34,959 nucleotides of DNA from Candidatus Uhrbacteria bacterium (GCA_003231955.1 QIKL01000033.1:1-34959); one strand, 5' to 3'; shown: positions 1-8,516, numbered from the stretch's first letter. A program made the numbers and translations. Notes: generated by a model from the letters alone, not told the origin.

Positions 1-1052
1 CTTTCACCAGGTGAATGTTCTTGAAATAGGATTTTGCAGGAAGCCCATTTAAAAAATTCGCGATCTGAGATTTTTCGTTCTTTCATTATGCGAGCGCGGC
101 GCTTTGCGATCCAAATCCATGATGATGGTTTCCAAAAAAATATCCATGCGTGCCATTTTTCGCGCCACCACCCTCCTTTGAGTGCGAAAAGGAATGTGGC
201 GATTTCCACACCAAAGAACGCTGGCGCCATAAGGATAAGTGTCGGGAGTTTGGCGTAGGTTAGATTTACGATGTAGCGGTTTCGTTCCATCCAGTAGAAT
301 TTTTTAATACTTTTTGAAAATGCATAATAGTGATAGACGACACTTGAGGGTTCAAGAACGGATTTCCATCCGTGGATACGTGCGTTGAATGTGGCATCCA
401 CATCTTCATGATACATGTAGAACGGCGAGTCAAAGAGACCGATTTCATCAATCATTCGTATACGCACGAGAACGGCGGCACCGCTAAAATAAGGGACGAG
501 CAGATCTGGATTTTGTTTCCGTTCCTGTTTGATCCATGTATGTGCCGTATCGATTGTCCAACCATTGCCACCAGCGTAGCCAAAGCCAAGGAAGTGGTAA
601 CGGTTACCGATAGAGTTTATGAGGTTTTGATTTTGTCCAAGAAGGATGAATGATTGGACAAACATTATTTTCGGGTCACGTTCTGCGCGCTCGACGGCAG
701 CACGAAGGAATCCAGAATCTACATCCGAGTCTTGGTTTAGGAGAAAAGCGTAAGCGCATCCGTGTTCTTTGGCGATACGGACGCCAATATTATTGGCGCC
801 AGAGTAGCCGACATCTTTTTTATTTTTTTCAATTGTGATTTTTGGGAAGTCGATGCCGGCGTGCGGTCCCCATTCTTCCTCGATAAACGGCCAACTTGCA
901 CCATTCGGCGAGGGATTCTCGACACAAATAATCTCCACGCGTTCGCGTGGGTAATCGAGGTTTGCCAACGATGCAAAACAACGCGTGATGTCTTTATGCG
1001 AATCTTTACCGTTGTATGTGAGATAGATGATGGCGGCGCGGGGGAGATCCAT
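1..1052 (-). CDS. GT2 family glycosyltransferase, 3'-truncated by window edge
   Basis: An open frame runs without a stop from an ATG at 1052 down to base 1, about 350 codons, so the end of the gene lies outside the window. The N-terminus is a GT-A nucleotide-sugar fold (AAIIYLTYNG near residues 6-15). A DxD-like motif (NQDSDV) lies near residue 107, and a later acceptor-side motif reads MYHEDVD. A hydrophobic stretch (TLILMAPAFFGVEIATFLF) suggests a membrane-associated C-terminal part. This is the layout of rhamnosyltransferase-like GT2 enzymes that build surface polysaccharide. It is the third gene of a minus-strand glycosyltransferase operon, only 3 bases after the preceding stop. Donor and acceptor cannot be read from the sequence. 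Confidence 0.85.
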   Translation of the reverse strand, partial: MDLPRAAIIYLTYNGKDSHKDITRCFASLANLDYPRERVEIICVENPSPNGASWPFIEEEWGPHAGIDFPKITIEKNKKDVGYSGANNIGVRIAKEHGCAYAFLLNQDSDVDSGFLRAAVERAERDPKIMFVQSFILLGQNQNLINSIGNRYHFLGFGYAGGNGWTIDTAHTWIKQERKQNPDLLVPYFSGAAVLVRIRMIDEIGLFDSPFYMYHEDVDATFNARIHGWKSVLEPSSVVYHYYAFSKSIKKFYWMERNRYIVNLTYAKLPTLILMAPAFFGVEIATFLFALKGGWWREKWHAWIFFWKPSSWIWIAKRRARIMKERKISDREFFKWASCKILFQEHSPGE

Positions 1053-1055
1053 ATA

Positions 1056-2882
1056 TTAATGAGAACGCGGATGTGAGATGAATTTCCATTTTCTGAGATA
1101 TTTTTGCCAGCTCATGAGGTGACTGCGGGTTTCTTTAGTTTTGAGAATATTTATTAAAGTATTTTTTATTTTTGCGGACTGATGTCCGTGCGCGTGGCGT
1201 AGTTGTGTATTCACGGTGCAAACGACGCGGTTTCCAGATTGCCAGACTCGGCGGCAAAGATCGATATCCTCAAAATAAAGCCAGTAGCGATCGTCAAAAC
1301 CATGGAGTGACTTCCAAAGATTCCCTCGGATAAACATAGCGGATCCCTGAATCCAGTCCGCGTCCAGATCGCGCGATCGATCTGCGTCTTTCATTAAGAA
1401 ATATTGAATGTAGCGCTTACCAAATGCGGTTTGTCTAAGCGACGTGCGTTGAATGAATGGCTGATACCATGACGGGAATCGACGGCATGTATCCTGTAAA
1501 ACGCCGTCAAAGCCAAGGAGTTTCGGACCAACGAGTCCAACGTCTGGATGCGTGTTTAGATATGCCCAGAGCTGGTTAAGAATTTCCGGATCATCGAGAA
1601 TGGTGTCAGGATTGAGGATAAAATAAGCTTTTGCATCAATCCAGTCTGCGCCCATGTTCATAGAACGTCCGTATCCATAGTCGCCATTTCTAAGCAGAAC
1701 CCACGCGTCTGGAATGACTGTCGCAATAAGTTCATTGGCGCGGTAATCAATTGACGCGTTGTCTACAACTACAACGGTTGAGATACCGGAAAAATGTTCA
1801 CGTGCCGTCTGAAGTGATTGTAGAGTTTTGATGCTTAGTTCGTTATGCGAAACGATAATAATATTGACATCGGCGTTGGGTTTTGGATACGGAGCTGTGA
1901 ACGTTCCGCGATGCGTCCGAAGATATTTTGCGTGTTTTCGGAGCCGAATGAGGTCGGCCCAGTGTGTGAAAGTATCTTGGAACAGACGAACAATAAATGA
2001 CGGACGCTTTGCGATCCAATATACAATTTTTGCAAGTTCCGCTGGGATGACAAGACATCGGTTTGTTACAAGCGAGCCTATGGGAAGATGAACAATGTCC
2101 ATCCAGAGATGGTTACGGAATGATGGATACGCGTATTGTTGTTCTGATCGATTTACTTCGTTAGTGCGAAAAGTTCGACGATGATAGGCGATGGCGTCTG
2201 GAACGAGCATTGAAGTGAATCCAGCGGCGCGAAGGCGGTATGCAAGCTCCACATCTTCTTTGTAGCTGCCATATGCCGTATCAAAGAGTGCGCCGTCTGG
2301 TGAAGATGCGAGTACTGCAGAGATACGATAAACGGGAAGACACCCCGACGGACCAAAAATTGGTGTGGGCGATGACGAGATATACGTCTTCGTAAGACGT
2401 TGTCCAGCGCCGACATCACGGACAAATCCATGTAGACCCACGGCAAGTCCGAGTGAATCGACAATGTCGGTCTTTCCTTTATTTGTTTTTTTGCATCGGC
2501 TAAAATCCCAACGCAAGATTTGTCCAGAGACAGATGCGCATGACGGATGGGTGTCGAGGTAGGCGACGAGCTGTTTAATAAAGTTTGGTTCAAGGATTGC
2601 ATCGTCGTTTAAAAGAAGAACGTAATCCGTATGTACGGGACGCATGGTAAAGAGACGATTATGTGCGTTGGCGAATCCAATATTCCGTTCGACGCGATCA
2701 AGCGAGAGGGAAATCGACGATGCGGCTACTGCTTCACGAATCAAACGAGAGTTTTCTTCATCAGATGCGTTATCGAGGACGTGGAGATGCCAGTCGTACA
2801 TTGTTTGACACTCGAGGGAGGCAAAAAGATAAGGAAGATATCGGCCTCCGTTGTAACATGAAAGCTGAAGAGTAATTTTCAT
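1056..2882 (-). CDS. Tandem two-domain GT2 glycosyltransferase
   Basis: This 608-residue protein carries two complete GT2 domains. The first spans about residues 1-250, with LSCYNGG at the N-terminus, LNDDA at 91-95 as the DxD-type metal/nucleotide site, and YKEDVELAYRL near 207-217. A basic linker of about 80 residues (255-335) follows. The second spans about 338-575, with IIIVSHNELS, NPDT at 424-427 and FEDIDLCRR near 537-545. Each domain has its own acidic sites, so both could be active, giving two transfers by one polypeptide. Its ATG overlaps the TGA of the upstream glycosyltransferase (ATGA), which indicates translational coupling. Specificity is unknown; a surface glycan is likely from context. 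Confidence 0.9.
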   Translation of the reverse strand: MKITLQLSCYNGGRYLPYLFASLECQTMYDWHLHVLDNASDEENSRLIREAVAASSISLSLDRVERNIGFANAHNRLFTMRPVHTDYVLLLNDDAILEPNFIKQLVAYLDTHPSCASVSGQILRWDFSRCKKTNKGKTDIVDSLGLAVGLHGFVRDVGAGQRLTKTYISSSPTPIFGPSGCLPVYRISAVLASSPDGALFDTAYGSYKEDVELAYRLRAAGFTSMLVPDAIAYHRRTFRTNEVNRSEQQYAYPSFRNHLWMDIVHLPIGSLVTNRCLVIPAELAKIVYWIAKRPSFIVRLFQDTFTHWADLIRLRKHAKYLRTHRGTFTAPYPKPNADVNIIIVSHNELSIKTLQSLQTAREHFSGISTVVVVDNASIDYRANELIATVIPDAWVLLRNGDYGYGRSMNMGADWIDAKAYFILNPDTILDDPEILNQLWAYLNTHPDVGLVGPKLLGFDGVLQDTCRRFPSWYQPFIQRTSLRQTAFGKRYIQYFLMKDADRSRDLDADWIQGSAMFIRGNLWKSLHGFDDRYWLYFEDIDLCRRVWQSGNRVVCTVNTQLRHAHGHQSAKIKNTLINILKTKETRSHLMSWQKYLRKWKFISHPRSH

Positions 2883-3763
2883 ACGATCATATGTCGTTTA
2901 ATCCACGCTGCACCATCCGCTCCAGCGGCAGCTGCAAGGGCAAACGGTCGTAGAAGGATGATGACACATACTTGCCATGAGGGATGCCACTTGCGGAAGT
3001 AGCGGATCATACTTGCTGTAAATATAGACTGGCACTCAAGGCGTTTCATTTGCGAAAAACCCTTTCCTACATAATCTCGTGCCATTGCGTCGGCGCAATA
3101 TCGGATACGGAAGCCTTTATTTTTGACGCGTTTACAATAATCAACTTCTTCAAACCAGAGGTGATATCCATCATCAAGATAGCCAATACGTTCAAGCATC
3201 TCGCGACGGAACGCAAAGAACGATCCGCGGACTTGATCTACGTCTTGTGAACGGTCGTAGTCAAAATCCGCGGCCATATACTTTGCGATGAGTTCTGGAA
3301 ATAAGTGTTGAAGTTTGAGGAGGAGGGCAATCTGAGAACCGAATGTCGGGAAGCGGCGAACATTGTTGATTGGGTTCCCGTTTTGTCCGATAAGTTTAAT
3401 TCCGAGTACGCCGATTTCATGGTTTTCCGTTAGTTCTTTTGCGACTCGTTCAAGTGCACCCTCCTCCACAAGCATATCTGGGTTTAGTAAAATACAAATA
3501 TCGCCTCGCACGAGGCGGAGCGCCTGGTTATTAGGGTTGGCGAAGCCCGCATCCCATGCATTCGTAATGAGTCGGACGTATGGAAATTCTGTTCTGACCA
3601 TCCATGCGCTTCCGTCACGTGAATAGTTATCGACAACAAAAATTTCTATTCGTTTATCGGTTCGTAATGAATATAAGCGTAATAGATTTGCCTTAAGTAA
3701 TTCGCGGACATTCCAACTCACAATGACGATGCTAATATCCGGATTGTCATTTTTTGGCTCCAT
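2879..3763 (-). CDS. GT2 family glycosyltransferase (rhamnosyltransferase-like)
   Basis: This is a single GT2 domain of 294 residues. It opens with SIVIVSWNVRELL, has LLNPDM as the DxD-type site, and WFEEVDYCKRV as the C-terminal acidic motif typical of rhamnosyltransferase-like GT2 enzymes. The frame stays open upstream to 3859, but that start would overlap rfbF on the other strand. The ATG at 3763 is preferred because the catalytic domain begins 11 residues later and a -10-like TAGATT ends 8 bases upstream of it. It is the first gene of the minus-strand glycosyltransferase operon and is divergent from the CDP-sugar genes, which may supply its donor. Confidence 0.88.
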   Translation of the reverse strand: MEPKNDNPDISIVIVSWNVRELLKANLLRLYSLRTDKRIEIFVVDNYSRDGSAWMVRTEFPYVRLITNAWDAGFANPNNQALRLVRGDICILLNPDMLVEEGALERVAKELTENHEIGVLGIKLIGQNGNPINNVRRFPTFGSQIALLLKLQHLFPELIAKYMAADFDYDRSQDVDQVRGSFFAFRREMLERIGYLDDGYHLWFEEVDYCKRVKNKGFRIRYCADAMARDYVGKGFSQMKRLECQSIFTASMIRYFRKWHPSWQVCVIILLRPFALAAAAGADGAAWIKRHMIV

Positions 3764-3771
3764 GATGCGGG

Positions 3772-3808
3772 AATCTAGGTTGACAGCCAGGCGGGCGATC
3801 CGTAGAAT
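3772..3808. promoter_or_regulatory. Divergent promoters between glycosyltransferase operon and rfbF
   Basis: On the plus strand there is a consensus -35 TTGACA (3780-3785), a 17-base spacer and -10 TAGAAT (3803-3808). The rfbF ATG follows after only 9 bases, which places the expected transcription start within a few bases of the start codon. On the minus strand a -10-like TAGATT (3777-3772) lies 8 bases before the glycosyltransferase ATG at 3763, without a recognisable -35. The two elements nearly touch, so the two directions probably compete. No Shine-Dalgarno site is present for either gene. Confidence 0.7.
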
Positions 3809-3817
3809 TCGCCTCAC

Positions 3818-4660
3818 ATGACTGAACAGGATAGTAAGCTCCAGACGTCGGAGCGTCAATCGGTTCCCGTCGTTATTATGTGCGGTGGAATGGGAACTCG
3901 TATGCGCGAGGAAACGGAGTTTAAACCAAAGCCCATGATCGAAATCGGTGGACGACCGATTTTATGGCACATTATGAAGATTTATGCGCATCAAGGATAT
4001 AAAGATTTTATTCTATGTTTGGGATGGCGCGCGGAGAAGATTAAGGAATATTTTCTTAATTTCCATCATCTATCACAAGATTTTTATCTGGATTTGGGGA
4101 CTAATACAACGCGAACGCTGCAAAATTGTCAGGATGATTTTCGGATTACATTTGCGTATACTGGACTTTCGACCTTGACAGGCGAACGGCTTCTTCGCGC
4201 GGCAAAATATATAGATACGGACGAATTTTTACTCACATACGGCGACGGTGTTTCTGACGTTGATATGAAACAGCTATGTGCATTTCATAATTCTCGCCGC
4301 ATGACACGCGGCATCGTTGGAACAATTACGGGTATTCATCCAAAGTCTAAATATGGACTAGTGGTTCCAGATGAAGAACACGTTGTTTCGTCATTCACGG
4401 AGAAGCCGCTTCTTCCAGACTGGACGAATGGCGGATTCATGGTTCTTCAGAAGGAATTTATGGAGTATTGTGAGAAGGATCAGATGATTGAAGATGCACT
4501 CATTAATGCTTCTGTAGATGGAAAGATCGCTATGTATCCCCACGATGGATTTTGGCATTCAATGGACACTTACAAAGATAAAGAGGATTTAGAAAAGCTT
4601 TGGCTGGATAATCCTAGGTGGAAGATTTGGGACCGTGTGGGAGGTTCAAACGTCGGTTGA
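3818..4660 (+). CDS. rfbF: Glucose-1-phosphate cytidylyltransferase
   Basis: This enzyme makes CDP-glucose from CTP and glucose 1-phosphate, the first step to CDP-3,6-dideoxy- and 6-deoxyhexoses. The nucleotidyltransferase signature CGGMGTRMREET is at about residues 22-33, followed by KPKPM (36-40) and IGGRPILWHIMKIY, a run characteristic of RfbF. Further family motifs are LTYGDGVSDV in the middle and GFWHSMDTYKDKEDLEKLW at the C-terminus. The length of 280 residues compares with about 257 for typical RfbF; the extra residues are mainly at the N-terminus. Its partner rfbG follows about 1 kb downstream, separated by an unrelated cassette. pyrG, which makes the CTP substrate, lies 6 kb away. 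Confidence 0.93.
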   Translation: MTEQDSKLQTSERQSVPVVIMCGGMGTRMREETEFKPKPMIEIGGRPILWHIMKIYAHQGYKDFILCLGWRAEKIKEYFLNFHHLSQDFYLDLGTNTTRTLQNCQDDFRITFAYTGLSTLTGERLLRAAKYIDTDEFLLTYGDGVSDVDMKQLCAFHNSRRMTRGIVGTITGIHPKSKYGLVVPDEEHVVSSFTEKPLLPDWTNGGFMVLQKEFMEYCEKDQMIEDALINASVDGKIAMYPHDGFWHSMDTYKDKEDLEKLWLDNPRWKIWDRVGGSNVG

Positions 4661-4712
4661 CAACTTGCATTTTTTGTGATTGAGTGCCGTGTGGTGCGAT
4701 GTTACAGAATAA

Positions 4713-4720
4713 AAGGAGGT
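4713..4720 (+). promoter_or_regulatory. Strong Shine-Dalgarno site deciding a TTG start
   Basis: AAGGAGGT is a full complement of the usual 16S 3' end and lies 4 bases before the TTG at 4725. This supports that TTG as the start. It stands out because almost every other gene in the window lacks such a site. A weak promoter candidate, TTGAGT (4680-4685) with 17 bases to TACAGA, lies just upstream. Confidence 0.75.
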
Positions 4721-4724
4721 AGGT

Positions 4725-5546
4725 TTGGAAAATTTGGCTTTTCAAGAGGCGGTCCGACCATATAAAAAGTGTATTCGTGAGAGCGTCTCACGGGTTGGTG
4801 AAAACGCTGACGCATTTTTGAGATATCTTGCATGGGTTACGCGCGTACATGCGATCCCAGTGGGTTCTGCTAAACACAGTCCAAAGCTCGGTGAGCGTGT
4901 TGTGATCTGGACCGAGAGCGACGGACTCGGCGGGATTGAGCACGTAGCATCGATTCTGCGACGCGCTGAGCGGATCAAGGAGCCTGTTCATCTCTTCATT
5001 AGCGGAGGGAGCGAGTCGTTCTCGACGCGTGGAAATCTGCCCGCTCAGCGGATGGCGGACGCACTGAGGTTCAGCTACGGATCAGAGTTCGCTTTTGATT
5101 CGATGGTGACCGTAGATGGCTTTAGCCGGAATACCGGCCATCAAGGTCGAATTATTCCGAGTTGGCTTAAAGCCGTTCAAGCCACTGAGGTCGTTGTTGT
5201 AGCGCCGCTCTATCACATTGGGCGGTTCATGACGACGATTGGGTACGGTTGTAAGATGGCGGGTATCCATTTAGCTTTTTTCCCCATGCCATTCGGCACG
5301 TGGGATACATGGCACGGCTGTAAGGAGCCTTATTGTTGCCAGGTTCTAGAGGAATATGGATCTGTGAGAGGATTCACTTATGCGGAGCTCTGTTTCGCAG
5401 CGGATCTTCCACGCCGTCGTTTCGAAGACGTGGGCGCCGAGAATACCTCGGAGATCGAGAAGATCATCACGGGTTGGGCACGACCGCATACTCGGCTCTG
5501 TGCGGATCTCAATCCAAAGGAGGCACTCAAGTACTTTGGGATCTGA
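4725..5546 (+). CDS. YdcF/DUF218-like protein
   Basis: This 273-residue soluble protein resembles the DUF218 (YdcF/SanA/ElyC) fold. FISGG occurs at 91-95, followed by a helix with AQRMADAL. DGFSRNTGHQ at about 131-140 matches the conserved ESxSxNTxEN-type element. VVVVAPLYHIGRFMTTIGY at about 157-175 matches the family's later serine/threonine-histidine-arginine element. There is no signal peptide or transmembrane segment, unlike SanA and ElyC. The family is linked to envelope integrity and possibly nucleotide binding, but no reaction is established. It starts with TTG behind a strong Shine-Dalgarno site, is followed by its own terminator, and separates rfbF from rfbG, so it may have been inserted. 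By eye it looks GC-richer than its neighbours. Confidence 0.72.
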   Translation: MENLAFQEAVRPYKKCIRESVSRVGENADAFLRYLAWVTRVHAIPVGSAKHSPKLGERVVIWTESDGLGGIEHVASILRRAERIKEPVHLFISGGSESFSTRGNLPAQRMADALRFSYGSEFAFDSMVTVDGFSRNTGHQGRIIPSWLKAVQATEVVVVAPLYHIGRFMTTIGYGCKMAGIHLAFFPMPFGTWDTWHGCKEPYCCQVLEEYGSVRGFTYAELCFAADLPRRRFEDVGAENTSEIEKIITGWARPHTRLCADLNPKEALKYFGI

Positions 5547-5580
5547 AGAGGATAGACAGAAACGAATTGGAATTTCTCAT

Positions 5581-5611
5581 GGCGGCGCCCGATAGGACGC
5601 CGTCGTTTTTA
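5581..5611 (+). terminator. Rho-independent terminator after DUF218-like gene
   Basis: A 7-base-pair stem (GGCGGCG at 5581-5587 with CGCCGTC at 5598-5604, one G-U pair) encloses a 10-base loop and is followed by GTTTTT. It would end transcription from the 4725 gene before rfbG. Confidence 0.75.
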
Positions 5612-5666
5612 TTGACAGGAGAAATTTTGGCTGGCAAGGTTGGGTTCTGATTTTTTTGATGAAATT

Positions 5667-6710
5667 ATGGTAAAAAAATCGCTTTTGACTCCAGAACGCA
5701 GGTCATTCTGGAACAACCGGAGTGTATTTGTGACCGGTGGATTCGGGTTGCTTGGTTCACATATCGTGGAGATGCTTCATGAGGCCGGTGCGCGCGTGAC
5801 TGTACTTAAACGAGATCATGTGCCATCAAGCCGTTTATTTGAGACCGCAGCGGGACGCGCGGTAAATGTCGTTCATGGCGATTTTGAGAATTATTTTACG
5901 ATTTTTCGTGCATTAAATGAGTACGAAGTAGATGCGGTCTTCCACGTTGGCGCTCAACCGATTGCACCGATTGGCAATCGTGCGCCACTCCCAACGCTCC
6001 GTGCAAATATCATGGGGACCTGCAATGTCCTTGAAGCGGCGCGGGTATCACCGCTTATTACACGTATTCTCGTTGCATCTTCCGATAAAGCTTACGGTCC
6101 CCAACCAGTTCTTCCATACACGGAAGAAGCACCGCTTAAAGGTACACATCCGTACGATGTCTCTAAATCCTGTACGGATCTCATTGCCCAGATGTATTAC
6201 AATACATACAAACTCCCGGTTGGCGTTACACGGTGCGGAAATTTATACGGCCCCGGAGATCTTAATTGGCAGCGTATTGTCCCAGAGACGATTAAGCACA
6301 TTATTCACGATGAAGAACCGCTTATTCGGAGCGATGGAAAGTTTATTCGTGACTATTTTTACGTTCGGGACGCCGCGAATGCGTATCTTGCATTTGCTGA
6401 GAATATCGATCGTCCAGAGATCGTCGGTGAGGCATTCAATTTTTCGACAGGCAACGGTATGGACGTCATTTCGATCGTCAATGCGATCTCAAAAATTATG
6501 GGATCTGGATGCACACCAAAAATTTTGAACCAGGCAAAGGCCGAAATTCATGAACAGACGCTTTCGAGCGAAAAGGCGCTTCGGCTGTTGGGCTGGAAAC
6601 CTGAATATACGCTGGATGAAGGAATGACTGAAACAGTCGAATGGTATCGGAATTATTTTAAGGAGAAGCGCGCGTCGGAAACTGGGTTGAGCGATGCGTG
6701 TCTTTCGTGA
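5667..6710 (+). CDS. rfbG: CDP-glucose 4,6-dehydratase
   Basis: This short-chain (SDR extended) enzyme converts CDP-glucose to CDP-4-dehydro-6-deoxyglucose with bound NAD. The Rossmann motif GGFGLLG is at residues 24-30, VASSDKAYG carries the active-site Ser/Asp/Lys near 137-144, and HPYDVSK gives the catalytic Tyr163 and Lys167. SKSCTDLIAQMYYNTY and TRCGNLYGPGDLNW are runs that separate RfbG from dTDP-glucose dehydratases. The frame extends to a TTG at 5640, but the ATG at 5667 fits the family N-terminus better. It sits downstream of the cassette terminator, so it needs a promoter in the preceding 50 bases; none is convincing. Confidence 0.92.
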   Translation: MVKKSLLTPERRSFWNNRSVFVTGGFGLLGSHIVEMLHEAGARVTVLKRDHVPSSRLFETAAGRAVNVVHGDFENYFTIFRALNEYEVDAVFHVGAQPIAPIGNRAPLPTLRANIMGTCNVLEAARVSPLITRILVASSDKAYGPQPVLPYTEEAPLKGTHPYDVSKSCTDLIAQMYYNTYKLPVGVTRCGNLYGPGDLNWQRIVPETIKHIIHDEEPLIRSDGKFIRDYFYVRDAANAYLAFAENIDRPEIVGEAFNFSTGNGMDVISIVNAISKIMGSGCTPKILNQAKAEIHEQTLSSEKALRLLGWKPEYTLDEGMTETVEWYRNYFKEKRASETGLSDACLS

Positions 6711-6712
6711 CT

Positions 6713-7147
6713 ATGATTGATGGGGTTGGGATTAAATCGTTAAAGATCGTCCGTGATGATCGCGGTGCGGTTTTGCGCGTCCTTCGAAAAGATGATCCGT
6801 ATTTTTTAGCATTTGGTGAAGCGTATGTCTCTGTTGTAAATCCCGATATTATTAAAGGTTGGAAGCTGCATACGACGAATACGGGGAATATTTCTGTCCC
6901 ACATGGTCGAGTTCGATTTGTTATGCACGACCTTCGTGACGGATCCGCAACAAAGGGCGAGACACAGGAAATTTTTTTATCGCCAACAATGGAAGAATAC
7001 CGCCTGCTTACGATTCCGCCGGGCGTGGCCTATGCATTTCAAAATATATCTACGGCGCCGTCACTCATCCTAAACGTCCCGACTGAAGCATGGCGGGAAG
7101 GTGAAGGATCTCATCTGCCGATTGAGCGGATTCCCTTTGTTTGGTGA
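6713..7147 (+). CDS. Short dTDP-4-dehydrorhamnose 3,5-epimerase-like cupin
   Basis: The protein is a cupin related to RmlC, with GWKLHTT matching the region of the catalytic His, HDLRDGSATKGETQEIFLS matching the central sheet, and IPPGVAYAFQN matching IPEGFAHGF of RmlC. At 144 residues it is about 40 shorter than RmlC, the second conserved His is a Tyr, and the C-terminal catalytic Asp region is not recognisable. It may be a 3,5-epimerase or 3,4-ketoisomerase acting on the RfbG product, or a non-catalytic relative. A GTG at 6698 would overlap rfbG; the ATG at 6713, three bases after the rfbG stop, is preferred. It is probably cotranscribed with rfbG. Confidence 0.8.
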   Translation: MIDGVGIKSLKIVRDDRGAVLRVLRKDDPYFLAFGEAYVSVVNPDIIKGWKLHTTNTGNISVPHGRVRFVMHDLRDGSATKGETQEIFLSPTMEEYRLLTIPPGVAYAFQNISTAPSLILNVPTEAWREGEGSHLPIERIPFVW

Positions 7148-7153
7148 TGGAGT

Positions 7154-8443
7154 TCATTCAATGTGGAGTGTCCAGAGGCCAGTCCGACCATTTTTTGATC
7201 CAAGGATGAATAGCTGTTTTCCAGAAAAAGCGAAATCTGTGAGATTATCAAAACTCGCGAGTAAGGTTTCGAGTCGGCCGTCTCGTTGGTCTAGGTTTAA
7301 TGCGCGAAGTTTCGTCGCAGTCGCATAAAAAATATTTTTACCGTTTGTATACCACGCGGCATCTATAATTGGTTCACTTTGTCGGAGGAGAAGTTGCGGC
7401 TCCGTCGTCGGATTCCATGTCCAAATTTCGTTACCGTTTACGAGAAGTTTGTTTGGTTTTCGCGATGATGGATCCTGGCGGAGCATGTCTCCAGATGCAG
7501 TGTGATATTCAAAACCTGCATTGTCTTTAACGAGGGATAACCACTGCATACCGTTTCTGAGGATGATAATATGCTGGTTAGATGTCCAAAACGTCCACGC
7601 ACCAGGGGGAAGAGTGAACCCTTTATTCGGTGTTTTTATATCCACATAAGCTCGTCGTGTTGTTCCGTTTGGTAGCATAAGCAGATTATTTTTTAGTATG
7701 TCTATTTGGCCCGACTGGAGCGTTGATTGAGTTAATGAGAAGTTGGATGTTTGGATTGTGAGGAGTGATGCCTTATCATTTCCGATAAGATCTGAATTTT
7801 GCCAGCGATAGATACTGGGTGGAAGTTTTAATGTTTGATGGGATGTATTCGTATCAATGAGCCATGAGTGCTTTAATGGTTTTTTAGATTCAACTAACGC
7901 GTACCGTCCATTTGGAGACCAAAAGATGTTTTTTCCCTCTATATTCGGCACAGTAAGCGTAGATCGTAACAATGAATGCGTATTTATCAGGACAGCTTTG
8001 GTCGGTGTGGAAGAAGAAAGATAGAGTAGATGTTGTTTGTCCGTGGACAAACTTAAGATTCCGGGCGCTAGATTGATAATAAATTGTGGCTGTTTCTGTT
8101 TCCAGAGTTGGATATCATTAGCGAACGTCACATGCTCGGCAATAACCTCAAGTGATTTTTCCCAGGGGAAATATCCATTTTTGGATATGGTGAAATGATG
8201 TTCGCCTGGAGGCATACTTTGGATCGTCACTGGCGTCGTATTGGATATGGTTCGTCCGTCGACTTGAATATTAGCTCCCGATGGAACTGAGTCGATAATG
8301 ACGGTTCCGTTACGCTCAATCATATCTTTTTTTGGATTCCAGCGATATCCAGCCGTATAAAAAACAAGCGCTGGTGCGACGCCGAAAAATGTGATTGTAA
8401 ATATCCACGGGAGTATTCGGAGATGAAATGGTGATTTACGCAT
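7154..8443 (-). CDS. Membrane-anchored PEGA-domain, propeller-like protein
   Basis: A basic N-terminus and one membrane segment (about residues 10-30) are followed by a PEGA domain at about 46-115: GTVIIDSVPSGANIQVDGR, then TTPVTIQSMPPGEHHFTISKNGY. The remaining 310 residues are rich in Trp/Asn/Gly beta repeats (IFWSPNGRYALVESK, AAWYTNGKNIFYATA), as in WD40/TolB-like propellers. The architecture suggests an extracytoplasmic protein that binds cell-wall material or partner proteins. No enzymatic motif is seen. It converges on the epimerase-like gene with only 6 bases between stops, and is divergent from the protease gene. This combination is common in Patescibacteria but its function is not known. 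Confidence 0.82.
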   Translation of the reverse strand: MRKSPFHLRILPWIFTITFFGVAPALVFYTAGYRWNPKKDMIERNGTVIIDSVPSGANIQVDGRTISNTTPVTIQSMPPGEHHFTISKNGYFPWEKSLEVIAEHVTFANDIQLWKQKQPQFIINLAPGILSLSTDKQHLLYLSSSTPTKAVLINTHSLLRSTLTVPNIEGKNIFWSPNGRYALVESKKPLKHSWLIDTNTSHQTLKLPPSIYRWQNSDLIGNDKASLLTIQTSNFSLTQSTLQSGQIDILKNNLLMLPNGTTRRAYVDIKTPNKGFTLPPGAWTFWTSNQHIIILRNGMQWLSLVKDNAGFEYHTASGDMLRQDPSSRKPNKLLVNGNEIWTWNPTTEPQLLLRQSEPIIDAAWYTNGKNIFYATATKLRALNLDQRDGRLETLLASFDNLTDFAFSGKQLFILGSKNGRTGLWTLHIE

Positions 8444-8480
8444 AGATCTATTCTTTCATATTTTCATTTTTTATGCACCA

Positions 8481-8509
8481 TTGACTGATGTTTGGGCCTC
8501 TCGTATTAT
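8481..8509 (+). promoter_or_regulatory. Promoter of the S41 protease gene
   Basis: TTGACT (8481-8486), a 17-base spacer and TATTAT (8504-8509) form a near-consensus sigma70 promoter. The ATG at 8517 follows after 7 bases, so the mRNA is expected to be leaderless. The TTG of the -35 box is in frame with the gene and could be mistaken for its start codon. Confidence 0.8.
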
Positions 8510-8516
8510 CAGAACC

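Noticed and set aside
3764-3859. Upstream extension of the 2879-3763 glycosyltransferase
   Set aside because: It would overlap the start of rfbF on the other strand and covers both divergent promoters; the domain begins after the ATG at 3763.
5932-6528. 198-codon plus-strand frame inside rfbG
   Set aside because: It is a +1 shadow of rfbG, which has full family motifs in its own frame.
8481-8483. TTG as start codon of the S41 protease
   Set aside because: These bases are the -35 box of a near-consensus promoter whose -10 lies 7 bases before the ATG at 8517; the extra 12 residues are not protein-like.
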